A DNA stretch of 64,000 bases from Motacilla alba alba. Its lineage: Eukaryota; Chordata; Aves; Passeriformes; Motacillidae. The position numbers were made by a program, and so were the translations under genes. The notes beneath the pieces are model-generated. The model ran no database searches. It had not been told where the DNA came from and was given only the letters and a program-made list of their open reading frames with translations. The DNA lies in assembly GCF_015832195.1 (NCBI RefSeq), contig NC_052019.1, forward strand, positions 44,271,016 to 44,335,015, read 5' to 3'. This document shows positions 47,651 through 60,800 of this stretch, in pieces (position 1 is the stretch's first letter; each line of letters opens with the position of its first letter).

Positions 47651-50187
47651 GGAACATGCCCACTTCTCTGGCCTGAGTAAGGACGCCAGGACCCTTCACA
47701 GGACATAGGCATGAATCCACCTGTGCTGAGTCCTTGTGAAGGCTGGGCACAGAAGGTGTTTGGTTTCTTGTCCTGGGAAAGCTTTAGCATGTCCAGAAGT
47801 TCTTCATCCACTTTTGAGTTTTGGCAGACTGGGTGTCCAAGTCCTGCTTTGGATTCTGAGGCTCTTGGGATTTGAAAGAGAGGTAATGCCCTTTGTGTAA
47901 GGGCATCTGTTTATTTGGATTATATAGCATGGAAAGCATTTGTGGTTATATTGACCTTTATTTGTTTGCTGCTTCTGTGCAGTGTCTGAAATTAGATTAC
48001 TTTTTAAAGTTTAGCTGCTTAGGAAGGTTTGGGAAAATGTTAGCTGTCATAAAATGTGGAGTGTTTTGTATTGGAAATAGACATTACCTTCCAGGTAGCA
48101 GTAATAGCTATTTTTCCTCAAAGAATTACATGGTACTTTCCACTGGCTTTAATCCTGACCCTCAAAGAATAGATTTTACCATCTGCATGATAACCAAGTT
48201 TGGGAAATAAGCTTCTAAAGGAATAGTAAATGCATCGTCTGTCCATGTGGGATTATTAAACTGGAACAGCTACATGGTATTTTGTCAGTTGTCTCCCATC
48301 TTCAATTTGAAACAGAGACAGCTCAGTTTCTCCATTTACAGCTTTGAATATACTTGAGAAACTAATAAACTGAAATGACAGATACAGAGGGATTACAGGA
48401 TATCAAGCAGTATTTTCCAAATGGGGTAACAACTGCTATGAAAAAGCATTCTATTGTAATAATGGAAGTTATCTTCTTGCATCTTCTGCTTGCTGGTCTG
48501 GAATCACCAAAGAGATTAAAATTTCTCTGGCATCAAAATACCCGGCAAACCTGCTGTGGGTGGTTTGCCAGTGGTTACTGCTCTGAATAATGTAAATACG
48601 CCCCTCACCATTACACTGGAAAATATCAGATGAAGCACTCTCTGCTGCTTAGGCTGACATGAATCTTTTACTTCTCTGAAACCTCTCTTTTGCTGCATCT
48701 CTGTGAAACTAGTGAGAGTGATTCTGGGGACATCTCACCAGGCTCTGGGACAGTGATGAAAACCACTGGAATCACTGTCCCAATTCTTTCAAACCATTTG
48801 TTCCACTGAGGTGTGTGCAAAAACTGGAGAATAGATTTGATGGCTGTGCAGAACAGTCCCTTCCAAAGCTTCCATGGGGTCTGGGAACACTGCCTCTCTG
48901 ACTGATGAGGCTTTACTGAAAACAAGTGAATACTGAGGCCAGGGCTAACTGAGTTGCTAGGACCTCAGGGATCTCAGTGCAAAAGGTGCTAGCAATAGCC
49001 CTGTGGCAAGTGTGCAACAATGAACATCTTAGCACTGAATTGTATTTGGAGGAAGTACTCTAAATTTACACTAGAAAGTTTTCCCTTGTAGGACAGTTTA
49101 ATCTTTGCTGGGTCTTGCTATACTCAGAATCTCAGGACAAGAATGCTGTTTTTTCTTTTTTGATTTGGTTTCAATCTAGAACATGATTATTTGAAGGGAA
49201 ACTTCGGGCATAACTGTAAGTACTTGCTTAGCAACCTTGTATTAATGGCCTTTCTGAACAAAGGTGACCCTGAGTACATGAATATTTTTCTTTCTCCGTT
49301 GTGTCTGGTTTTATGACTGAGCCAGGGATGAAATTTAACCCAGTTTGCATAGAATTGCATAAGTGCATTACAGGGACACTCCATAATACATAAAAATAAA
49401 TTAAATTTAATAAGGGCCAGTGCTGGATTCTGCACTGGGATGGGGCACCTCTGGATGTATGTACAGACTGGGGAACGAGATGATGGAGAGCAATGGCAAG
49501 TTGAATATGAGAATTTTCAGGGCAATCATGTTCCTTTATATTTCTCCATTGCCCATGCTGCCTGCCCTGTAGCCTCCTTTCCTGCTGAGGAAGCAGACAT
49601 AATCAAGAAGGAGAAACCCCAATTTGCTGGAGCAAATGGGTTTTGCAGTTTCCTCAGGCTCTAAATTTTTGGTAGAGTTATTGAGGAACTGGGTGTGGGG
49701 GTGAGATATGTGCCCTGGAAGTGGAGAAGGCCACTGGCATCTTGAACTGTTGTGACTGCAGGCAGGGAAAGGTGGTCAGGTCCTCTCTTGTATCCTGCCC
49801 TACATATTCACATTCACACCCCCCTCTCCCTTTCCTGTCCCTGATGGGCAGCGTGAATAAATAATAAATGCATTGCAGAGATGGGGAAGCTGCGCAGCTT
49901 GCAATTGACTTTGGTACACATCACCCTTCCAAAGGGTATAAAATGCTGCTGGAGACTGTGCTAACTGTGCAAACTGGCCTTCCAAGGTTGCAGGCAGCTT
50001 CCAGGTTTTGACAGTGACGCCTGCAGGTACATCCAGACTGAAGATGGGTAACACTCATGAGGATGAGGAACACTCACCTTTGGGTGGGTGAGGAAAAGCA
50101 AGCTCCAAGATTGATCACACACAGAGATCAAATTCTAAAGTAGCTCCATGGGTGCTTTGTTATTGTGACTTCTGCAGGGCCAAAGAC

Positions 50188-50493
50188 TGTGGATGCCAGA
50201 CTGGTCAGGGAGAGGGAAACAGCAATTGTTTCTCACAGTGGCTTGTGAGAATTTTAGGGAGTTGTAGGAATGTTAGCTTAAACAATCTGCAAGTGGTGTT
50301 TTTCCACTTTGTTTTCCTGTTCTTCTCAAGGACAGCATGTGAGAAAGATGTTTTTTATTAACAAGCCAATCAAATAGAATGTATCGCATCGGTCTATATA
50401 AACCGGAGAATCCTTTCCAATAAAGTTTCTTTTTCTCCTCTTGCGATTGGGTCTCTTGTCTGTTCTTGTGTCATTCTTGGCTCAAGGGTGACA
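50188..50493 (+). mobile_element. intact solo LTR, 6-bp target duplication (ERVK/alpha-beta type)
   Basis: A 306-bp LTR begins TGTGGATGCC and ends GGGTGACA, bracketed by perfect AAAGAC repeats at 50182-50187 and 50494-50499. The 6-bp duplication and short compact LTR fit class II (ERVK-like or alpharetrovirus-like) avian elements. Promoter parts are ordered as expected: CCAAT near 50365, TATATAA at 50395-50401, AATAAA at 50419-50424, then a T-rich U5 ending in CA. There is no internal sequence, so it formed by recombination between two LTRs. The perfect duplication suggests it is comparatively young. Confidence 0.88.
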
Positions 50494-50499
50494 AAAGAC

Positions 50500-53400
50500 T
50501 GCGAATCTGTACATTTCTAGCCAAACCCACTTTATAATATAAACCTTTAGAGTATTATATACTGCATTGGAAATGTTTAGATACTGTTATTAGCCATAAG
50601 TCTTATCATAATTGTCCTCACAATCAGGGTCATATTTCTTGCACCCTGACAGAGAGCCTTTTCTCTATTTCTCTGCTGTCACTGTGTAAGAGCAGGGGAA
50701 ATGAGGTGATATCCCCCTCTCCTACCTGATGGGCCATAGGACCTGTGATAAGGTTATCAGGAACTTTTCTGTTTAGGTAAAACTTCTTCATGTCATGTCT
50801 TCAGAGGCAGCTATCCTGGAGGAGAAAGTTCACTTCCAGATCAATTCATCGTGACTTGTTTCTGTTGCTGCCCTTAAATTAATCTTTCCAGGGCTACATG
50901 TAAGAAACTGGAGAATTGCTAATATTATACTTCTGGCAAATATATTAATTTCCATTTTGTGATTTCAGTATCTCTTCCCACTCAAACAGTGCCCGCATAA
51001 AGTTGAAGTTGTCTCTATCATTCAGCTTTGTTTAATGCACGCCTGCAATAAAGCTTTTAGAGCATAGTATCAATGCATTTATGGTGGCTCCTCAGACACC
51101 TCTTATCCATCAGTTTTAGTAGTATGGCACAGTCTGTGTTATAAAGCACATGTAATAAACATGTAAATTTCAGCTCTGCTGCTAAAACATTTTTTTTGCT
51201 AAGCAATAATCATAGGTTTTTAATGCATTATAGACCTGAAAATGTTAAATTCAAATATAAGGAAGGGATCTGCTGCTTTTTTTTTTATTTTTAGGAAAAT
51301 TTTTCCTTACTTGACTCTGAATATCAGATAAGACTAATTTCTGGCACAGGACTTTTTGAAGGTTTTGTATTGCAGAAAATCTTGCAATCCTCAACACCCT
51401 CTTCATTCTCTGCAAACATTTAGAACAGCTATTTTCTCCTTCAGATGACAATTTTCATTTCAAGCAGGCTACAAGAGGTCATTTAGCTAATTTATGTGGA
51501 GATGAGGGAGGGTTGGTGGCACAGGCTTGAGAAATCAGGGAGATATGCAGCAAATAAGACTGCAAAAATAGTTGATGAAGTGCCATTGCTGTCAGCATTT
51601 GCAACTGTAGATTAAGGTGTTCACATCCTAATTTAGCCTTGTGCTTGAGGCACACCATTAACCTCCTGACAGCTAGCAAAGTGCATGCACTATGGATCAC
51701 CTGATCCATTTTTTTTTCTTCCAAATGTTGACTGTTTAAGTGCTGCAGGAGTGTTAAAACTCTCTGGCCACAGGCTCCCGTTCTAATTTTAAACTGGAAT
51801 GATTATATGGAGATATGGAGCTGATGCTATTGAAGGGGACAGCATGTTGTCTCTGAAATACAGACAACGTTCCCAACTATTGTCACACACATCAACAGCC
51901 TGGCTTCTCCTCTCCAAGCTGTGTGTTTCAGCAAATTCCAGAATAATAAAAATTCAGACCATGCTATCTTCTATGAGTAATTCTCCTGCTTATGCAATGT
52001 TATTCCAGGAACTGTACTCTGCCAATGCCAACAATTGGCAGAGATTTTTGTTCCAACTCTTGCCCTGCTTTTAAGCAGATTTTAGCTATCGCAGTAGATT
52101 ATGCTGTGTGGGCTATTTGTTTTTCTGTGACAGTTATGTGTTAAATTTGATATTTGAAAGATAGCTCCTGTTACAAACCTTACATGCATTCATCTTGATA
52201 TGGGGCGAATAAGAATAGAATCATTTTCTCATGCTGTGCATCAGTCACACAGTTTCCCTGAAATGTTTTAGGTATGTCCAAATCCAGCCAATAAATGGCT
52301 TTCATAAAAGTTAGCCTAAATCCTTGGATTTGAAGGGCAGTCAGTGTGAGATGCCAAAATCTGGTTCAGTAAGGCACAATGGACAAATAGCAGCTCTAGG
52401 CTGTTCTGCACCCAGGTGGCCATAGCAGCACCTTCCCTGCTCTTCAGCTTGTTGCAAGCTGATCCCAGAACAGGTGTAAAGTTAAAAATGGCCAGAAAAA
52501 CACTTCCAGTGGGATTCACTATATGAACAGGTTAGCTTCAGACTGTTCCTGGATTTTCTTGTTTTCCCCTCTAAGATGCAGAGGTTTTCATTATACTTTG
52601 ATCCTGTCAGTATTTTTCTCGGTGGGAAGAAAATATCGTCTTGAATTTGCTGAAGTTTTTAACAGCCTCCTGCTGTGGAAGAGGTTTTTTGCAGAGGCGC
52701 AAACCCGTAAAGATCTGTTAAGTGTAACATTGCTTCCTGCTCTTCTGGCATCCCTTTTCCCTGTGCTCCAGATGATACATGTTTGCAAGTGCATAAAACT
52801 TTTCACTTCCATGAAGCTTCTGGCTTTTTTTATTTGGGAACTTGCTTTCTCTAAAAGAAAACAAGCTAACAGGTGTATGCCTTGGATTCATTGATCCTTG
52901 GTGCTTGAGTAGTGACTAGTGAGTTCCAGGAGGGTGAATGAAAATCAAAGTACCCATGCTGCTGAGTTGTTTTCAGTCTGTGAGTTGTGTTCAGGGTGGA
53001 TGCAGCTGCTAAAGGCTTGCTTTAGATTTTGGGGTCCATAAGGGAGTTAAATCACTGCCCTCATGGAATGAGTCACCTCCTAACTGGGTGAGTCACCCAA
53101 AACCAGTGAGGGTTTGAGTCATCCCTCAACTGGGTACTGACTACTGTGCCATGAGGAGGTGGTCCCTGACAGAATACCAGTGCTACAGTTCACAGGCTGA
53201 ACCTCTTAGAGCCTGTTTTTCTGCAAAGGACACTGGGAGCCTGGATATTTCTCCATGTGGAAGAAGTATGGTTACATGTCAGTTCTTGGAACTGTATGTC
53301 TAAACACATGGAAAAAGAAGAAAAACCTTCCACAGGTTCCACTCTTGGAGAATGACTCAGGAGCTGCTAGCATAATGGAATGACTCTTCCATGACAGCGA

Positions 53401-54033
53401 ACAGTGGGAAATGGTGTTATCGCTGCCTTTCCAATATAGTTTCTTTACCATGATCCTCTCCTTCGGACATCTGGGCTGTTAAGGATGCTTGAGAAGAGAC
53501 TGGCAGTCTCTGAGTGTGCTTTGGCTCATTCTCAAGCTGTGCTATTCACAGTGCCTTTATCCTGAGCCGGGCTATGGTCATGCCTTACTTTGCAATAAAG
53601 TATTATTTCTGGTGATCTCTGCACAGAGGTGGCAGAAAGGCAAGATTTTTCTTCCAGTCCTTTACAAGACTACAGTGGCCTGATGAAGGACAAAGTCAGT
53701 ATTCTAATATCACGTATTTGTGTCTCTGCTTTCTGCAGTGGAAGGGTTTTGCGCTCTTAAGAAACACGATGATAAAGAGGGGGGGATATATCTGTTTGAG
53801 TGTTCCTTGATATTGAACCATCATTGAAAGCCACTTTGAATAAAAATGCAAATAAATGGCATTGTTAGTGCATGATTAGAGTGTGAGAGAGTGCTAGTCT
53901 TTTACCATTGCAGTGACTTTTTGTTTGAGATGGAGATCAGGAAGCCCCAAATTCTTGTACTAACTTTACTGATTGTAATAGATTGCTTATAATGTTTGGG
54001 CACAAAGGCTTAGAGTGAATGGGTAACATCAGG
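50500..54033. other. intergenic stretch with an AP-1 cluster
   Basis: Unique sequence after the solo LTR. Apart from the three AP-1 sites at 53069-53121 I see no gene, repeat or RNA. Confidence 0.55.
53069..53121 (+). promoter_or_regulatory. cluster of three consensus AP-1 sites
   Basis: TGAGTCA occurs at 53069-53075, 53089-53095 and 53115-53121. The surrounding units also share AACTGGGT, so the array may derive from a small tandem duplication. Exact AP-1 consensus three times in 53 bp is far above chance. Confidence 0.55.
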
Positions 54034-54236
54034 CTGGTGACTGGTCACTACTCAGGTTCTGCAGGGCTCCATCTCCATCCCAGTTCTCTTCAACACCTTC
54101 ACTAATAACTTGGAGGCAGTCCCACAGGCAGGGACCTGGGGTTCTTGGTCTGAATATGAATTGTTGTGCCCTGACAGGAGGGGCAAGCATGTCCTGGGGG
54201 GCACCAGGCATAGCATTGCTGATGCCTTGAGAAGGC
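54034..54236 (+). mobile_element. CR1 LINE fragment, first part
   Basis: Contains CTGCAGGGCTCCATCTCCAT and TTCAACACCTTCACTAATAA (end of the reverse transcriptase ORF region), then jumps to GGCAGGGACCTGGGGTTCT. A few hundred bases of CR1 are therefore deleted between these segments. Frames are broken and it is not coding. Confidence 0.8.
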
Positions 54237-54708
54237 TGACCTAGAACAGAGGCTGGACAGAGGTAAAGAATAAAGTAGGCTTTTACTAAAAGGCCTCAAT
54301 GGATACACCTGGGGCAGTGCAGGAGCCCGGCCAGGGCTACAGCCTGCATGAACCTGAAATGGTCACAAGATGAGTGACCGGTCACGAGGTCTCTCACATT
54401 TATGAGTTCTGTTCCATTAGCATTGGAATTAATTGTCCAATTACAGCTTCATATTATGAAGTCACATCCTCCTTGTTTTCTCTCTTCAGTCCACATTGTT
54501 TATGCTCTTGGGCCCGAGATTAGGATCTGTTGTCCTTGGTCCCAAGCTAGAAAAGGAATTGTTTTGTCTACCTACTCTGTGAAGTATTAAGTACCATATA
54601 CTTACTATCATATATTCTGAGCTTCATATTAAGTATTTGCTTAATATGAAGATCAGAGCTAAACACTAAAGCAGCACAGAATCTGAAAAATATAAAAGCT
54701 AAAAACTT
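54237..54708. mobile_element. LTR-type insertion splitting a CR1, 5-bp target duplication
   Basis: A 472-bp block interrupts a plus-strand CR1 and is flanked by AAGGC at 54232-54236 and 54709-54713. It begins TGACCTAGAACAGAGG. That left end, read in reverse complement (CCTCTGTCCAGCCTCTGTTC), resembles the U5 end of avian ERVL LTRs, and a 5-bp duplication is the ERVL size. The right end (AAAAACTT) is not the expected complement of a TG start, so the terminus is mutated or the boundary is a few bases off. Orientation is likely minus but not proven. Confidence 0.6.
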
Positions 54709-54713
54709 AAGGC

Positions 54714-54896
54714 CCTGGTTGGGCAAGGGAGGGGATTGTCCTGCTCTGCTCTGCTCTGCACTGGGGTGGCCTCACCTCCAGTGCTGGGGCCACTCCTGGG
54801 TGCCACAATGTAAAAAAGAAGTTCAGCTGTTAGAGAGTGTCCAAAGGAAGGCTGTGAGGATGGTGAAGGGTCTGGAGAAGAAGATTTATGGGTACT
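54714..54896 (+). mobile_element. CR1 LINE fragment, second part
   Basis: Resumes with GGGAGGGGATTGTCCTGCTC, then GCCTCACCTCCAGTGCTG, a degenerate GTCCAAAGGAAGGCTGTGAG and GGTGAAGGGTCTGGAGAAGA, in the order of the CR1 consensus. It includes a short CTGCT triplication at about 54741-54758. It ends near 54896 without reaching the CR1 3' tail, so it is 3'-deleted. Confidence 0.82.
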
Positions 54897-57800
54897 AAAA
54901 TGTATTATTTAAGAAACTGTCTATGCATAGACAACTCATTCTCAGTTCCACCTGTGGGCCAGCATTTCTTATTAAAACTTCATAAACAGTGTCTTTCAGG
55001 ATGTCAACCTCTGCTTAGAAGTAACAGACATTACTGTGAGTTTCTGCAAGCACTTGTTCAGGGGAGTTCCACCTTGGGCATTCTACCTTGGAAAACAAAA
55101 CTGTGCAAGAACAGTTCCAATGAAGCATGTCCATGGCTGAGATTGTAGACTAGAAGAAAGATTTCTATAAGTATTTCCAAATGCATCCTTTCTGAGGAAA
55201 AAAAAAAATCCCAATTTTTCTATAATGCTGTGATTTTATTATTCTTCTAGCTGCTCTGTCACATGGATTTCTGTTCTGCTTTTGTGGAGCACTGTTAGAG
55301 GTGTTTACTGAGCAGGTGGTGTTAGGTGGTTCTTCAGGATGTGGTGTGTCAGGTAACAGTTTCTGTAGTGGTTTTGAGCCACAGTCCAGAATTGCTTTTT
55401 CTGATCATGTAGGCAAATAGAATCTTTGATTACAATGAGGTAAGTATAAAGAGAATATTGCTAAGCTTTTGTATGGCGGGCTTTCTTAGTTTTCACTTTA
55501 GTGATTCTCTCATAAATCCATAAGGCAGATATTCTTGGTCCCCATTAACTTGTCAATGCATCAGTTTCAAGCTAAGAAAAGCCTCTCCACTATTTCTGAC
55601 CCGACTGTATAGTCCTGCCTCTCTCAAGCCTTTATGGTCTTGCATTAAGAGGCAGTGCAGAAAGATGGTTTTTTGTAAGGATTTTATCCAGCCTATAAGG
55701 TACAAAATACTGCTGTCTCTATGTATGCCAGTTATGTGTGCATATGTATTTAAGTGCAGCTGACCTGAAACATCTCAATGACAAAAGCCATTTCTGTGCT
55801 GCTTTACAAAATATGCTTGTGTCCTTTCCTTCACTTATCACCACCTTAATATTTGTTTTAGCATACCTGAAAGTCCCCACTACAAGTGTTTATTCTCCTT
55901 AAATGCCTATCTAGCACTGTTTTACCTATTTGAACTATTTATTAATTATTTGTCTGAATAACACCCCTGGGTCCCAGATAAGGCAAGGTCACACTGAGAC
56001 AAGTACGGTGTAAATACATGGCAAAAATCCCTGCGTTGAAGAGTTTCAATATAAACTCTATAAACTCTATTCCTTTGATCAACAATACACGATAGACTGC
56101 TGTGCCAATCTTGGTACCCTCTGAAAGTCTCAGGCTTCTAATTTATCCTCTGTTTGATCCTGTAAATTGCAGAATGGAGGCCAAGATGGCTGAGGTGGGA
56201 GGAAATAGAGAAGTAAAGTGGAAATAAGAGAAACAAAAATGATGGAGTAGTTTTTGTAACTTAGCAATGGCTAAACATTTGAAAAATGAGTGGAGGCGTG
56301 ACAGGTACATAGTAATGAATTATATGGTGGATGAAAATAAGGGTGGGATGTTGCCTGTTCTAGCATTAGAACTTCAGGCGTTTTGGTAACCTAGTAGGTG
56401 GCTAGTAGGTAAAAGCTAAGGGAGAGTTAAAGGAGATAATAATCTGTCATGCAATGCGTAGTTAAGCTGTTGATGTACTTGCCACAGGACATGCAGAAAG
56501 CTTCTATGGGCTCAAAGTGTCACTGGACAAATGAATGCAATAAAAAGACATTGCAGGGGATTAAACAGACATGCTTCCTCTGGCACAGGATTGAGAAACA
56601 AATTTCCAGTGGGCCAGGAAGTAACAACTTTGCTCTCCAGTTTTAACCCCTTATGTTTGCAGATATCCTAGCCTATCCATGCCTAGCCACTGTCTGTCAT
56701 GGAACAGCCCTTGCTATGAGACAGTACATGTCAGTATTATCATTCCGTGCTTTGTTATTTGTCATCATCTTCTTGGGGAAGTCTGGTATGCTACTGTAAT
56801 GGTAGCCACTAGACTTTATTATTGTTAAATTTGCCAAAATTTTTTGCCTTGTGAACAAACACTGGCCTTTATTGCCCATTCCTCAACGCACAGTTGGTCA
56901 TTTCTGCAAATGAGCCATTGCTCTTGGGCAGCTTGTCCTGGCCAAACTCTTAAAGTAAATGGGCATGTCCCTAAACAGGCATGTGCCAATCAGTTGGACC
57001 TGATCCCTCAGCTATTTCCAAATGCTGTATCCTGTTGACATTCCTGATGTCTACTGGTCCAGGGAGGTGCTGTTACTCCAACACTGAATTCAGTGAAACT
57101 ACTTCAGAGGTCTAGAAAGTCCTATAACAAGGCTGGAAACAAACAAATGAAGGTAAAAAAAAGGCTAAAAGCAGATGTAGATATCAATTCTAGTTGTGCA
57201 TAAATGTGTGGATATCTTTGGCAATGGATGGATTATAGTGGTCGATGCATCACAGGCATGGAAGGCCAGGATAAAAGAAGTTTGCATGGATGGAGATGGA
57301 TTCATGTCCTGTGTCTTTTGGGCCCACTGGGATAAAATAAGGGAGCATAGGCATGCTTCATTCCCAGGCCAAAAAAGCTAGATATTTGGGTGTCTCTGCT
57401 TAAAGAGAGGCTATCTCAGTTGACCCAACAGCCTTATAAATTCTTCTTACTGCTGAGCTCCTTTCTTATGGACCTCGACCATGCTTGCTGATTGTTTCTA
57501 ATTTCCCTTTATTTTTGACAAGTTATCACTATTTTTGTACAAGGTGCGGATTAGGAGGAGTACAGAGAAATCAGATAATAATCTAGAGAAAGATGCAGGA
57601 ATATAAGTAATACCAACACTCTTCATGAAAGCAATATTGGTACTGTGCACTGAAGAATATTCTGCATACTGAATACCTTTTCTTCTTTGAGACCCAATGG
57701 GTAACTTTGATGAGCAACAGTACCTGTAGAGACACTAAAATCATCACAGCTGTCAGTTAGGCCTACGTTAATGTGTCTTGAAAGAGTGATTAATGGGTTT

Positions 57801-60800
57801 TGACAATATCATTGCATTTCATATTTAATCAGATTATGCATCTGTTAGGAATGGTGCACTCCTAACATCTGCAGTCAGGGCCCCTGATCTGCATCCAGAT
57901 CATCATTTTGGCAGGAGCATGAAGCATGGTCTATGATAGACTTTTGATTAGTTAAAGCTATGTGATGTCTAGTGTACTTTTAAAATCGTCTATGTTCACC
58001 TGCACGGCTCCTGTATGTGTGTGTGTATGCTCATAGGCTTCTTTCCTGGTGAAAATCCTCCTATGGGAAAGCAGAGAGCCTGAAGACAAAGTAAATGGAT
58101 TATTTCACTGAAGGGGAGGGGTCAATACAGTGCAATACAGTGTTGGCACATAGGTATCAGTATATGTGTGCCTAATGCTTGCTTCCCAGCTCTGCTAGGT
58201 GCTTCCTGTGTGACTTGTCTCAAGGTGGCTGCAGTCCAGCCATAAGGGGTTGCCCTGATTTCCTCTGGATCTTATGTTCATCTCTAATTTTGTTGGTAGC
58301 GCTTTTTGATATTGTGGGGCTGTGGAAGGATGGGGGCAACATCAGGTACTACTGTAATGGGGGTTTATCCGGCTTGCAGAAATTTAAAGGCTCATGATTT
58401 GAAGATGATCATATACCTATTTGAGAAGCTCTTAAAATACATGGGAGTCTCTGCCTGGAAATACATGGGGCTGTCCCAACACTTAGCCTTATTATAGTTT
58501 AAAATAATTCTGCATTGAATTCTTTCTGAAACAAAACAAGCTGCTTTGGCTGTCAAAACACTCCTCAAGTAGAGAACCTGAGCATAGTATCAAAAATACA
58601 TATGGTCCAAGAATTAAAAAAAAATCCATATGGACCATCTTTTTTGATACATACAGCATGAATGTCCTCCCCAAATGCTGTCAAACATTTAGCTCTGAAG
58701 TGTCCTGCTATGCTGTTCAGTGACTGTGGATAGGGTAGTCCTTGTTGGCCAGGAGCAGGCAGGTAAAGGTAGTGAAAGTGAACATGGAATGCACAGAAGA
58801 GTGCACACAATGGTTTTGGTTTCCCTAGGCATCCAGCAGGAGCACCCAGTGACTGAGCAGCTCCCCTGACAGCAAGCTGGGGGATGTCTCAGGGAATTAG
58901 CAGTGCTCTGGAGTGAAATAACCTACTGGCATTCACACAGTGGGGAGCAATCATGATTCTGACCAGCCTGATTCTCTCATCCTTGCAGATATATCTCAGG
59001 GCTTAAAAGCAGGCTATGAAAGTACAGTCCAGGGTGAGTGTGAGCAGGAGCCAAGTGTGAGCCCTCATTGTCAGTGAGACATTGTCTGCCTAGGATCTGT
59101 TGGACTGTCACCATTGTTACATGAATGATACTCCTCTGCTAACCTGCAGGGTACACACCCCCCACCCCTGAAAATGTGGGAGCAGGGCTTGCAAGGGAGC
59201 TGCAGCTTTCATAGGGAAAGATCATTTCTAGTTTCACCTCCCTCATTTCTTCTTCCTGTCAGGGACTTCATGGTATGCAAGGTCTTAAGCAATCCCGCAC
59301 TTCTTTTGGAAGATGAGGTCCCTGCTTTGACAGACTGAGAAGAATTAATTTTCCATTTAAATACCAGCTGTCACCCCAGACTGGTTGCATGACCATCTAC
59401 ATCTGCAGGGCAATTTTCTTTTCAGAAAAACAAGTCATCCTGTTTGCTCTGTGAATCTCTAAAATTGAGGATTATTGTTTTGTAAGTAAACAATAAGTAG
59501 TTAAAAGACATCCTGGTCAACAGATACAAAATAATAGCCTATAATTCCCTTGTTTTGACTATTGTAAAAAGCAGTATTTTATTAGACAGGCTTATGTCAT
59601 GTCTTGGTATATATTTGCCTTCAGATGTGTCAAAAGGTGTCCAAATATCCATGATCAGATGCAGGGAGATGCTTTGAGGAATAATTATACACTGGTACAG
59701 CAAAAGAATATCAGTGATTCATAATTTTGTTATGTAAGTCATTATTGTCATTACTGGGGAGGGGACTAGAATCACTTTTTCCACAATGTTGTCTCAAAAA
59801 TGGTCTTAAGGTTTTATTCCATGTTTCAGTACTTTCTGTTGTATTCTGGTTATACAGCAAGTTTGGAACCCTGATGTGGGAGATCCTGTTTTCATCTGAT
59901 GTGGAAAATCTGCCTATTTGAGTGAGCTATTAGTCCAAACTGAAAAGACACAAAACAAAGGCACTGTTGAAGAAAGAAGCAGGATGAGGCACCTGGTTGA
60001 GAGAAACCCATTCAGGAAAGCATACGAATGCCTGTGTCCTTTCTCCCAACCAAGGAGCAAGGCATGCACTAACAGGAATGATTTCCTAACTTAAGGCACT
60101 TCTCTGATGGTTTCCCTTGAGGGACATGCAGGGCAGGTGTAAGTTTTGGAGAGGATGGACTGTTTCCATTTTTGTGGAGTATGATGTCTTGGGTATACTG
60201 AATAAACTGGGGAAAATCTTGAGAACAGAGCCCGACTGCATTTGTCTCTGACTATGGTGTTGTTCTAAAGACACCAGGTAAATGCTGGCTTAGTGAATCC
60301 TGTTGGCTAGGAAACCATTCCCCCTTCCTCTGCATCCTGTTTGCCAACAGGGAAACCTGTCTGAATTTTGACAGTTGAGTTCTGGGCCTTAGTGTGGAAA
60401 CTGTGCCTGGAGGGTTTTCAGTATGTCCCTTACAGGCTGTTAGAATGAGGGATGCAGTTGGATTTCTTTTCCTTGAGTTCCACATTTTACTGTTGAAGAA
60501 ATTTGAAGTGCTTCCAACTTTTAAGAAGAGTGGGAAAAAGCATAACCACAAAGGGTTGCTGAGCTTTAAAGCTTGAGAGCTAGTATAAAAACTGGCACAG
60601 GACTTCATTAGTTGTCCTTCATCCATTAACCTCTGGACTGAGTTTGCCATGGGGCACCACTGAAAGCAAGTTTTGTGCCTTAGACACTCAGACCTTTCTG
60701 CTTGCCTGCCCTGTAGTCACCCAACACCTCAGAGAATAAATCAGCTCCAGGTTCCAAAGCCTCTAGAAGTGGAAGTTTCCACATCAGTTGTCAGTCTACC

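Larger units (their letters stand above)
43926..50181. other. intergenic stretch with candidate regulatory segments
   Basis: No coding gene is recognised. The homeodomain-rich segment at 45380-45590 and the segment at 47430-47650 are listed separately. 46440-46920 is a GC-richer patch with overlapping open frames on both strands and no recognisable domain. Confidence 0.55.
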
